Below, piece by piece: positions 1 to 7,476 of a DNA stretch of 64,000 nt. The stretch spans positions 62,001 to 126,000 of the forward strand of contig NZ_JACLZJ010000004.1 of NCBI RefSeq assembly GCF_014253075.1, written 5' to 3'. How positions within the stretch are numbered: the stretch's first letter is position 1; each line of letters opens with the position of its first letter. The notes below the pieces were generated by a model that worked only from the letters and a program-made list of their open reading frames with translations, made no database searches and had not been told where the DNA came from. A program made the translations under genes and the position numbers. The DNA is from Ochrobactrum sp. CM-21-5. GTDB taxonomy: Bacteria; Pseudomonadota; Alphaproteobacteria; Rhizobiales; Rhizobiaceae.

Positions 1-492
1 CGCGAAGCCGCACCAGATAAATTCCATGAACCTGCACTAAATGATACTTTTGACTACATAGCAGCTCACACTCCAGGGGGAGCGTTGGCTGCTCAGCCTC
101 CCGGTGGCCTAACGCGCTGGATGGCGCTTCCATGGCATGGCGATACGGCGCGTTGCAGAGCGGGCTATGATGCCGATTATGGACAGTACACGCCGGCATA
201 TTGGCCAGCGCGAGTGCCAAATCATGTCTTAACTCAGGAAAGCTATGGCGAAGTGATGAATCGCTTTGGTGACGAAAAGTCTCGACAAGAGGCTTTCAAC
301 ACGCGTGAAAATTGGTGGCGGCATTTATCAGCTAATCCAGACAGCCGCGACCGCGCCGACGAAGAGGAGCAAACCCAGTACATGATAAATAACTATGACA
401 GAATGGGTATTATTCTCCGTACGGACGGGCCCGAAAAATTGTCCGGGGTGCCCGAGGAGCTCTATGTGGAATATTCCAACGTACAAAAATGA
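1..492 (+). CDS. LodA-like CTQ quinoprotein amino-acid oxidase, C-terminal part (5' end outside window)
   Basis: The frame is open from the first base, so only the last 163 residues are present. They contain a GGL-RWM-LPW stretch, a D-TAR-C motif (Cys codon 154-156), then YWPARVPN and a TRENWW stretch. In LodA of Marinomonas mediterranea a Cys (516), a Trp (581) and an Asp four residues before the Cys build the cysteine tryptophylquinone cofactor. The D-x3-C spacing is kept here, and the partner Trp is probably in the TRENWW stretch (inference). Family members oxidise free amino acids (lysine epsilon-oxidase LodA, glycine oxidase GoxA) and release H2O2; LodA is the antimicrobial marinocine. 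The stop overlaps the next start as ATGA, so the gene is coupled to its maturation factor. Substrate specificity cannot be told from this fragment. Confidence 0.8.
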   Translation, partial: REAAPDKFHEPALNDTFDYIAAHTPGGALAAQPPGGLTRWMALPWHGDTARCRAGYDADYGQYTPAYWPARVPNHVLTQESYGEVMNRFGDEKSRQEAFNTRENWWRHLSANPDSRDRADEEEQTQYMINNYDRMGIILRTDGPEKLSGVPEELYVEYSNVQK

Positions 493-1547
493 TATACGAC
501 TGTATTGTAATCGGAGGAGGCGCCGCGGGATCTGCGGCAGCCTTTACTCTTGCGAAAGCAGATTTTCGCGTATTATTGATCGATAGGATTGCCAAAAAAA
601 CATCATACAAGATCGGGGAGAGTTTATCCGGCCAAGGGATTCAGTTGCTGAAAAAAAGCGGCCTTATCGAGCAAGTAAAATCCAACACTTACCTCGAAAA
701 CCCTGGCGATTTATCTTCGTGGGGAACGGACGATTTAATACTAAAGGATTTTATTTTTAGTGCATATGGAAGCGGTTGGCACCTTGATCGGGTTGCCTTT
801 GATAAGTGCCTTCAGGAAGCTGCGCAAATAGCTGGAGCAAAATTGTTCAATGGGCATGTTCGAAAGGTATCGAGGATCAAGCATTTGCATTGGGTCGTTC
901 ATCTCGCGGATATGTCTTTTCAAGCACGATGGTTGATTGATGCCGGCGGTCGTCATGGAGCTGTATCTAGAAGCTTGGGAATAAAGCGCATAAGAGACAA
1001 GCCTTTGATTGCAGTGCACAGCTGGGGTCAAAACCGTTCCAGCGAACCGCGTACACTCGTGGAAGCTGTTTCAGCGGGGTGGTGGTATACTGCTCAACTG
1101 CCCAATAATCGGCGGGTAGTTGCCATGCATACTACGCCAGAGCATGCAAGATCTCTTTTACAAGACCCGCGAGCTTTCAAGAAAGAGATGGCGAATACAA
1201 TACACTTAAAACGGTATTGCAGCTTCAATGACTCGTGGGAGCGCCCGCGTGGCGTGGATGCCAGCGGATCGATGCTTGCAGCGACAGGAGGGGAGGATTG
1301 GATGGCAATTGGTGATGCTGCAATGACGTTTGACCCCTTGTCATCCCATGGCATTCTGAATGCTTTAGCCCACGGGATATTTGGAGCTGAAGCGATTATG
1401 AAGGCTCTGGGTGGATCATATTCCGAGTACGAGTCCCTTACCAAGAAAATGCTTACAAAAAGGCAGAATTATATAAATGATATGTCTTTTATTTACTCAA
1501 CTGAACGGAGATGGAAGAGTGATTTTTGGAAAAGAAAAATAAACTAA
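489..1547 (+). CDS. lodB: LodB-like FAD-dependent maturation enzyme for the CTQ oxidase
   Basis: This 352-residue flavoprotein begins with a Rossmann dinucleotide motif (VIGGGAAGSAAA, residues about 7-18) and has a second FAD motif, GDAAMTFDPLSSHG, near residue 275, as in the tryptophan-halogenase/geranylgeranyl-reductase-like group. LodB proteins are flavoproteins needed to form the cysteine tryptophylquinone of their cognate LodA or GoxA. The ATGA overlap with the upstream oxidase fragment and a length close to known LodB proteins support that role. Codon usage is AT-richer than in the core genes further right, which fits acquired DNA. Without the neighbour it would only be called a generic FAD-dependent oxidoreductase. 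Confidence 0.8.
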   Translation: MIYDCIVIGGGAAGSAAAFTLAKADFRVLLIDRIAKKTSYKIGESLSGQGIQLLKKSGLIEQVKSNTYLENPGDLSSWGTDDLILKDFIFSAYGSGWHLDRVAFDKCLQEAAQIAGAKLFNGHVRKVSRIKHLHWVVHLADMSFQARWLIDAGGRHGAVSRSLGIKRIRDKPLIAVHSWGQNRSSEPRTLVEAVSAGWWYTAQLPNNRRVVAMHTTPEHARSLLQDPRAFKKEMANTIHLKRYCSFNDSWERPRGVDASGSMLAATGGEDWMAIGDAAMTFDPLSSHGILNALAHGIFGAEAIMKALGGSYSEYESLTKKMLTKRQNYINDMSFIYSTERRWKSDFWKRKIN

Positions 1548-1646
1548 TAAAAGTAATATTGAAGAAAAATGTTGAATGATGATGTTGGGCGTGATCGGGG
1601 TCATTGCTCCCCGTTAGATTTCACGGCGCCCGAAATCATCCATAAT

Positions 1647-1817
1647 TGTAGCGACGCACAATAAAGACTGCTTCGACGCGCAATCATCGGGCATTTCCGA
1701 CGCAATTTAAGTGAGATTATCGGAGCCTTCCGGCGCACATTATGTGAGACTGAACGCACGCTATGTGAGACGAACGCGCAATGATGCACTTCTGACGCAA
1801 ATTATTTGAGACGGATC
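1647..1817. repeat. Left terminal inverted repeat with reiterated ~20-bp units
   Basis: This stretch is the inverted counterpart of 9663-9832. It holds about seven units of the type GACGCAAATTATTTGAGACG, with variants such as GACGCAATTTAAGTGAGATT and GGCGCACATTATGTGAGACT. Arrays of short repeats inside long ends are typical transposase binding sites of Tn552/Tn402-like elements. It touches the 3' end of the broken ATPase gene. Confidence 0.8.
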
Positions 1818-2615
1818 ATGTCGGCAATCCGGCCGCCCGCATTTCGTCGAGAAGCTCCTGCGACCGATCGGGTTCCAACTCGCCGCGCAGAAGTTGCCGT
1901 ATTTCTGCCGGTCTGGCCTCGAACTAGTCAGCGAGACTGGCGATATCATAACCGTAACGGGTTAATTGCGGCTCCAGATCGTCGATCTGCCGCGAAAGAC
2001 TGGCCTCGACAATATTGACGTCAATTGGTTTTGCTCCGGCCTCAAATCCGGCTTCGAAAGCCCGCACCAGATACTGACCAATCTGCAGCGGGTTTTCAGT
2101 TTTGCAGCCAGCAAAGTTGCGGCCTCGTCGGTGATCACCATGTCAGGCTCGGTCCCTTCATTCAGCGTGGCTCGTAACACCCAGTCGATATAGTCGCGCT
2201 GGCGGTCTCTGAGCCCGCCGAATTCGAACACGGTCGTGCGGTCACCGATTACCTCCATCTTCGGGCGACGCAGATCGCGCTCCCGTTTTTCGGATTGTTT
2301 TGGGATCGTCACCGTCTTTTCCGTCGACAGGTCATAGAAAAGCGCTGACAGAAGCAGAGGCACAGTGATTTTGGCCTTGTCGATGGCTAATGACCGGGAA
2401 ACAATCACTTTCTTTTCGCGTTCAAGCTCGGCTCGCAACCGTCGCGACAAAACGGTTTTTCCCGAACCGATGATTGCCGTCAGCACGATCAGCCGTCCGC
2501 TCGCAATCGCTGCGCGGATATCGCGGCTCACCTGGATATGGTGTTCGGTCTCGTAGAAACCGGCATCGATGGGTGGCCTGGCAAGGTTGTAATATTGCAT
2601 GACCTCGGTGAGCAT
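1816..2615 (-). pseudogene. TniB/ExeA-like AAA ATPase of the transposon, broken
   Basis: The intact N-terminal part has a Walker A motif (IIGSGKT, about residue 50) and a Walker B-like VITDEAA. It resembles the ATPase subunit that works with Tni/Tn552 DDE transposases in target choice. After LAAKLKT the frame shifts: one missing base near 2090 would restore a run reading PLQIGQYLVRAFEAGFE. That restored frame is cut again by an in-frame TAG at 1924-1926, where a CAG codon would give an uninterrupted product. The ancestral protein would have ended at the TGA at 1816-1818, at about 265 residues. The start overlaps the transposase stop (TGATG). Two independent lesions make a functional product unlikely. 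Confidence 0.8.
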
Positions 2616-4262
2616 CAGTTCATAGCTTCTCTTCGTCCAGGTGGAAAGCGATCCCTGACGGCCGTCAGAATTTCGGCCCGCACCAGAGTTCGCGCGAGCA
2701 ATGCGTCGATGAAAGCCCTGTCATCGTCGGACAATTTGGCCAGCGGCAATCGCACTTCACTGGGAGTGGCACGCCGGGCCGCCAGAGCATTGACAAAGGC
2801 GATCTCATGAAACGGATCAGGCCCTGGAAAGGGCGTGTCGGCACAGGAGAGGAAGGCCGGCTCATAATCACACCGTCTTCGCCCGTGACGGCTGCACGCG
2901 GCAACATAAGCTTGTCGGCCAACAGCGCAATTTTGTCAGCCCGGTCTTCCCGGCGGGATTTCTGGTGTTTTCGGTAACGATGCAGCGGGATTGGGCCACC
3001 GACGGGCTGGTACGGTCCATATCGCTCCTCGCCGGATTCCACCCAAAGCTCCTGATCGAACAATCCCCACCAAACAACAACCGTTTCGCCAGCCAGTTCC
3101 GGGTCGACCTCATAGGTCACGCCAGCGACGGTCAGGCGGCAGTCGATACCGACCTGACGGCGTTCAGGCTCGCGTGCAAAGACACAATAGCGCTCCCAAC
3201 TGCACATTTGGCGGATGCCCTCGGCAGGAAGATGGGTGAACCAGTCATCCAGTCTCGAATGCGGTTCGCTGCGGTGATCACCGGCATTGTAGGTTGTGAT
3301 AAAACGCGCAAGCCAAAGATTGACCTCCGCTTCCGTCTCCGGTTCGTGGAAATGATACAAGGTTTCGTGGGCTTCCTTGACCGTTCGAAAGGGCCGCTCG
3401 ACCTTGCCTTTGGAGCGCGCCGTCGTACGCATGCCGTCCGACTCGGCTGGCATATGCGCAATGACTTCCACACCGAGACTGTCCATAACACGCTTGAACA
3501 CCGCTGATTTGGCGATGGGGCCGTTGTCGAGATAAAGCGTGGTCGGAATCCCCTGAAACGGTTGCATTTCATCGGGCTTGGCCGACATGGCGTTGAACAG
3601 GAATTTGAGAGCTGCTTCGGCATCTTCGCCTTAGACGCAGCGATATTCCTGATAGGCGACACCGCTGCGATCATCCACTACGGAAAACAGCATCAATGTC
3701 GGCGCACCATGCCGGTCCGGATCAATCCATGACGGGGTCTTCAGCTGTTTCAGATCGGACGCTCATATCGAAATGCCAGATTGCATTCGAATACTTCGCC
3801 TGGTAGCGCACAGTCGGCGGCTCGCGAACCATCCGGCCATGATCATAGCCTAGGCGATGAAGATGGCGGTTTACGGTTGATGCCGTGAGGCGTCCAGGCT
3901 CAAGTCTGACAAAACCCTCCGGGGTCTCGACGCTGTGCTTTTCCAGAAGTTCAAGAATCCGATTGGTCGAAAGGTGCCGCCCCTTCCTGTTGGTCGTGCG
4001 CAGTTTCATGGCGGCGACAATCGCGCATAAACGTTCGAGCTCGTCGGTTGCCATGACGCGTGCGATGCCTCGGTCTGAACGAGTCACATCTTTCGGTCGT
4101 CGATCCGGGCGGAGCAGGCGATAGAGCATAGCGCGACTGACTGCATAAAGTTGTGCAGTCGAGTCCATGAGAAGCTTGCGCTCTGGATGGCGTGCCGGAA
4201 GGGCGGCCAGCCGACGGCGCAGAGTAGCCAGCACTTCGCTCGGAACAGCCCCCCCTTGGCAT
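2615..4262 (-). pseudogene. TniA/Tn552-like DDE transposase, broken
   Basis: Pieced together, the reading frames give a protein of about 550 residues: an N-terminal helix-turn-helix region, an rve-type integrase core (IWHFDMS, LYLDNGP, then a SKGKVERPF stretch supplying the DDE acidic residues) and a Mu-type C-terminal domain. At least four lesions are visible. A seven-base C/G run near 4250 puts the ATG overlapping the resolvase stop out of frame; there is a frameshift near 3760, a TAA at 3631-3633 after EYRCV, and another frameshift near 2770. The rebuilt C-terminus ends at the TGA overlapping the ATPase start. The size fits TniA. The gene is dead, so the element would need a transposase supplied in trans. 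Confidence 0.8.
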
Positions 4263-4849
4263 CAGATCTCCCCCGACCCTGGCGGAGCAACGATCTCCAA
4301 ACGAAGATATTGGTAGAGCGTCTCCCGGCTGATGCCGAGTTCTCGTGCGATCTTTGCTTTTTGCTCGCCTGCTGCAATCCGCTGTTTGACCGCGTTGATC
4401 TGCTCTATGCTGAGGGAGCGCTTGCGTCCCCGGTAGGCTCCGCGTCGTTTGGCAAGTGCAATACCCTCGCGCTGTCGTTCCCGCAGCAGGGATCGCTCGA
4501 ATTCCGCAAAAGCCCCCATCACCGACAGCATCAGATGCGCCATGGGGGTATCTTCTCCGGTAAAGGTCAGACCCTCCTTGACAAATTCCACGCGGATCGC
4601 ACGTCCAGTCAGGTTCTGAACAATACGCCTCAGGTCATCCAGATTGCGGGCCAGTCGGTCCATGCTATGGACAACAACCGTGTCTCCCTCACGGGCATAG
4701 GACAAAAGCGCATCCAGTTCCGGCCGCCGGACATCCTTGCCCGAGGCTTTATCGACAAATGTGCGCGTGACATGCATCCCTTCCAGCTGCCGGTCGGGAT
4801 TTTGTTCGAAGCTGCTGACGCGAATATAACCGATGCGTTGACCATTCAT
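4262..4849 (-). CDS. Serine resolvase (TniR/Tn3-type)
   Basis: This 195-residue protein is a complete small serine recombinase. It starts IGYIRVSS with the nucleophile Ser near residue 12, has MDRLARN and EFERSLLRERQREG further on, and ends in a helix-turn-helix (KIARELGISRETLYQYL). Such enzymes resolve cointegrates made by replicative transposition at a res site next to their gene. It is the only intact gene of the transposition module. Its stop overlaps the original start of the transposase (TGATG). The putative res site lies immediately upstream. Confidence 0.9.
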   Translation of the reverse strand: MNGQRIGYIRVSSFEQNPDRQLEGMHVTRTFVDKASGKDVRRPELDALLSYAREGDTVVVHSMDRLARNLDDLRRIVQNLTGRAIRVEFVKEGLTFTGEDTPMAHLMLSVMGAFAEFERSLLRERQREGIALAKRRGAYRGRKRSLSIEQINAVKQRIAAGEQKAKIARELGISRETLYQYLRLEIVAPPGSGEI

Positions 4850-5165
4850 GGGATCCTCCGGCCATAACTGTCAGGAAGAACTCTATGACACGGATACAAA
4901 ACTGTCAAACAATTGGAAGAAGGAATCTATTCTGACGGAAATTCATCCATCCGCCTGACGTGGCGATAGGGTATACGCCAGATGGACGCCATAGTGATCA
5001 ATGATGCACTCCTGAGAGGATGGTGCTTAACAACTCAACGCTTTAAAGGCTGCGCACGTCATATCTGTAACCATCGGGACGATCACACTACAAATTGCCA
5101 TTTTGCAGGTAATTTATGCCTGCTAATGTTTGTATGTTTTAATAATTTCATATGGAGAGAGATAT
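4850..5165. promoter_or_regulatory. Intergenic region with putative res subsites and the upstream region of the microcin gene
   Basis: The first part, about 4865-4940, holds TGTC-N14-GACA at 4869-4890 and a second TGTC...CTGACG pair at 4903-4937. These resemble subsites I and II of Tn3/Tn552-type res regions directly upstream of a resolvase gene (inference). The remainder to 5165 is AT-rich and has no convincing gene. It ends in a strong ribosome-binding site, GGAGAGAG at 5154-5161, four bases before the microcin ATG. Confidence 0.45.
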
Positions 5166-5573
5166 ATGCGCATTTTGACATTGGAAGAGATGGTTGCAGT
5201 TTCGGGCGGGGGACGTTTGGATTCCGCAGATCATGATGGTTCAAGTAATAGATCTGGCTCTTCAAGTGGTAAGTCAGGCGGCGGTAATCGTACTTCGGAC
5301 GGCCATGCCCAAAATAGCGGATGGGGCGCTCGAGCAGGTGGTATAGTTGGAGGGCTAGTAGGCTCACTAGCAGGAGGCGCACTTGCTCCGAGCGTTGCTG
5401 TAGCGAAGACAGTGGCCGGTGGAGTGGGAAAGTTCGCGGGCAGTGTGATTGGAAACACCGTCGAGAAGGGATATGTAGCTGGAGCTAATGCTGCTATAGA
5501 TAAAGCGCTGCATGATGCTCAAAACGCCCGAGGACAGGCTGCAGCTAGGGGACGGTGGGGCGGCCATAATTAA
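5166..5573 (+). CDS. Class II microcin-type precursor with double-glycine leader
   Basis: This is a 135-residue precursor. The leader MRILTLEEMVAVSGG (residues 1-15) has the hydrophobic spacing and GG end cut by C39-peptidase exporters, and it closely follows the colicin V leader pattern (known family fact). The core of about 120 residues starts with a Ser/Gly/Asn-rich polar stretch. It is followed near residues 55-100 by a Gly/Ala/Val region with repeated GxxxG spacing (GGIVGGLVGSLAGG and onward), as in pore-forming class II microcins and bacteriocins, and ends in a basic tail. I chose the ATG at 5166 over an upstream start at 5130 because it follows GGAGAGAG and puts the leader at the N-terminus. 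A 12-bp hairpin and a small membrane-protein gene follow, then adaptor and exporter. Antibacterial activity is inferred. Confidence 0.8.
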   Translation: MRILTLEEMVAVSGGGRLDSADHDGSSNRSGSSSGKSGGGNRTSDGHAQNSGWGARAGGIVGGLVGSLAGGALAPSVAVAKTVAGGVGKFAGSVIGNTVEKGYVAGANAAIDKALHDAQNARGQAAARGRWGGHN

Positions 5574-5582
5574 TCTAAGTCT

Positions 5583-5618
5583 CATGACCTGAAGTCCAAT
5601 TGAGTGCTTCAGGTCATG
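5583..5618 (+). terminator. Perfect 12-bp hairpin after the microcin gene
   Basis: CATGACCTGAAG (5583-5594) pairs perfectly with CTTCAGGTCATG (5607-5618) across a 12-base loop. No long U-run follows, so it may be a partial terminator or an mRNA-stabilising hairpin that sets the ratio of precursor to downstream products. Confidence 0.55.
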
Positions 5619-5722
5619 ATGCACACTTTAGCTTGGTTAAATATCGCACGGCAGATAGAACTATACAATGTGGTGAATGACGCCAGCGGGTTCATTGATA
5701 GTCAAACAAGGACATAATAATT

Positions 5723-5956
5723 ATGCTCTCCGCTTTTAAAAACTACATTGATTTTATGCTGGATTATAAAAATAACTTTAATAATGACTGGAAGGAGTAT
5801 TTAAGATTTTTCATTGGCTTCGCCATAGCAACCATTGTAGTCGATCTTATCTTGGAATTGAATTGGGGAGTGGGGGCTATTGTTTTTGTAAGCATATTGT
5901 TATTATTTGATTTTATATGGGTAAATATACTTTTTGTATTGAGCAGAAAGAAATAA
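5723..5956 (+). CDS. Small two-helix membrane protein, candidate microcin immunity protein
   Basis: This 77-residue protein has no family I recognise. A polar, Asn/Lys-rich N-terminus of about 27 residues is followed by two hydrophobic segments (about 29-45 and 49-73) and a short basic tail, RKK. The start follows an AAGGA ribosome-binding site. Class II microcin and bacteriocin immunity genes are typically small, membrane-embedded and directly next to the toxin gene, which is the position here between precursor and exporter. The very AT-rich composition, unlike the exporter genes, is also typical. Immunity is an inference from context; it could instead be an accessory export or toxin-modifying factor. 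Confidence 0.6.
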   Translation: MLSAFKNYIDFMLDYKNNFNNDWKEYLRFFIGFAIATIVVDLILELNWGVGAIVFVSILLLFDFIWVNILFVLSRKK

Positions 5957-6177
5957 TTGTAGTGTATTTGATTTTTATTATGGGGCGAGGACATTTATTG
6001 GGGTATCGCCGCTATCGCCGAATCTAAGCAGTGTACCGCGGTGCAACTGATTTTATAGGCGGCAGCTTATAGCCTGTTACGTCAAAAATGAATGTATTGA
6101 TGATTGTGAAGTGCTGAGAAGCTTTCACTTGAAGCGACGGCTGACGTTTGAAATCTTATTGCAAAAGTCCATACTTT

Positions 6178-7476
6178 ATGAATCAAAGCACCACCCCTCT
6201 ATTTCGCAAAGAAGCCATTGCTGCGCAGCGCGATGCATGGCTCGGTAGGCCGTGTTTAATTCAGCCGATTTCGGTTCAGCTTGCCACTGTGATTGGGGTA
6301 ACGGTGGTTTCGCTTTTCGTGGCTGTCCTAATTTTTGGCGAATACACCCGTCGGGTTCGGGTTCATGGTGCTGTCGTTCCCAGCGCAGGTGTTCTTCATG
6401 TCTTTGCGCCGCAAACGGGACGATTGTTGCAGGCGTTTGCGCCCGATGCTGCTGCGACCGTCGCAGCGGGCGATCCGCTATTTCTGCTCGGGACCGATAC
6501 GACGACCAATCTCGGCGAGACGGAGAGCGTTGTCAAAGACCAGTTGCAGAGCCGTATTGACGAGATTGCGGAAGCGATCAGGCAACGGATAAAATTGGAT
6601 GGAGTGGAAAAACGGGCACTGGCTGAGCGCAGGGGCGCGGTGAAACGCGAGATCGAGCGTGTCGATGCGCAGATTGCCCAGACTGATGTATACATCGCCG
6701 TGCTTCAGCCGCGCGCTGAAAAGTATCGCCAGCTCGTCGACAAAGGTATTATCCTTGAGCGCAGTTTCGAGGTTGCCGAACAAAGTTATATGCAAAACAG
6801 GCAGGAACTTGAAAGTCTGCGTCGGCAGCGGGTTCAGCTGGAAGGTACGGCAGCCGAAATTCGGTCCAGGCTGGACGGATTTGACTCGTCTGCCGCTATC
6901 GCGCTCGGCGAGCTGCGTCAGCGGATTGCCACGCTGAAAGAACAGCTGGCGCAGGCAGAAGCGCGCCGGGCCATCGTTGTTGCTGCACCCGCCAATGGAA
7001 CGGTTGCAGCCGTGCTTGCCCATTCCGGTCAACTGGTTGCTACAGGCACTCCTCTCATATCACTCCTGCCAACTGGCGAGAAAATGGAAATCCACCTGCT
7101 GGCTGACAGCAAGGCCATCGGCTTCATTCGGGAAGGCGCACACGTGCTGTTGCGCTACACAGCCTTTCCCTATCAGAAGTTCGGCCAGTATGGCGGCAGG
7201 GTCACAAAGGTCTCTCATGTCACCTTGAGGCCGACCGAAACGGACGCTGATGCTTTGGCGGCGCAACCACAACCCTCGCAGGCACAGTACCGCATTACCG
7301 TCCAGCCTGACCAACCGAACGTTATGGCCTATGGAATAGCCGAGCCCTTAAGAGCAGGTATGGGGGTGGAAGCCGATCTGCTGCTCGACACCAGACCGCT
7401 TTATCAATGGCTGTTGGAGCCGCTTTACAGCCTGCGGGGACGAGTTATCGAGAAGACCGGTGAAAACCCTAAATGA
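6178..7476 (+). CDS. HlyD/CvaA-family membrane fusion protein (microcin exporter adaptor)
   Basis: This 432-residue periplasmic adaptor starts MNQSTTPLFRKEA and has one transmembrane helix at about residues 36-57. A lipoyl/beta-barrel half, a long coiled-coil region (about 120-260, rich in Glu, Arg and Gln) and a returning lipoyl half with PANGTV follow. The layout and length match CvaA, which links an inner-membrane C39 ABC exporter to TolC. A longer start at 6148 is possible, but it has no better ribosome-binding site and lengthens the cytosolic tail. Its stop overlaps the ABC gene by four bases (ATGA). No TolC-type gene is in the window, so a host outer-membrane channel is presumably used. 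Confidence 0.88.
   Translation: MNQSTTPLFRKEAIAAQRDAWLGRPCLIQPISVQLATVIGVTVVSLFVAVLIFGEYTRRVRVHGAVVPSAGVLHVFAPQTGRLLQAFAPDAAATVAAGDPLFLLGTDTTTNLGETESVVKDQLQSRIDEIAEAIRQRIKLDGVEKRALAERRGAVKREIERVDAQIAQTDVYIAVLQPRAEKYRQLVDKGIILERSFEVAEQSYMQNRQELESLRRQRVQLEGTAAEIRSRLDGFDSSAAIALGELRQRIATLKEQLAQAEARRAIVVAAPANGTVAAVLAHSGQLVATGTPLISLLPTGEKMEIHLLADSKAIGFIREGAHVLLRYTAFPYQKFGQYGGRVTKVSHVTLRPTETDADALAAQPQPSQAQYRITVQPDQPNVMAYGIAEPLRAGMGVEADLLLDTRPLYQWLLEPLYSLRGRVIEKTGENPK

Noticed and set aside
2615-4262. Frameshifts explained by poor sequence quality
   Set aside because: One shift is in a homopolymer, but in-frame TAA and TAG codons and shifts outside homopolymers are present, while more than 40 kb of neighbouring genes are intact; true decay is more likely.
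5166-5573. Sec-secreted glycine-rich protein
   Set aside because: The N-terminus has the acidic, GG-ending leader of C39 substrates and no Sec-type hydrophobic core, and the matching exporter follows.
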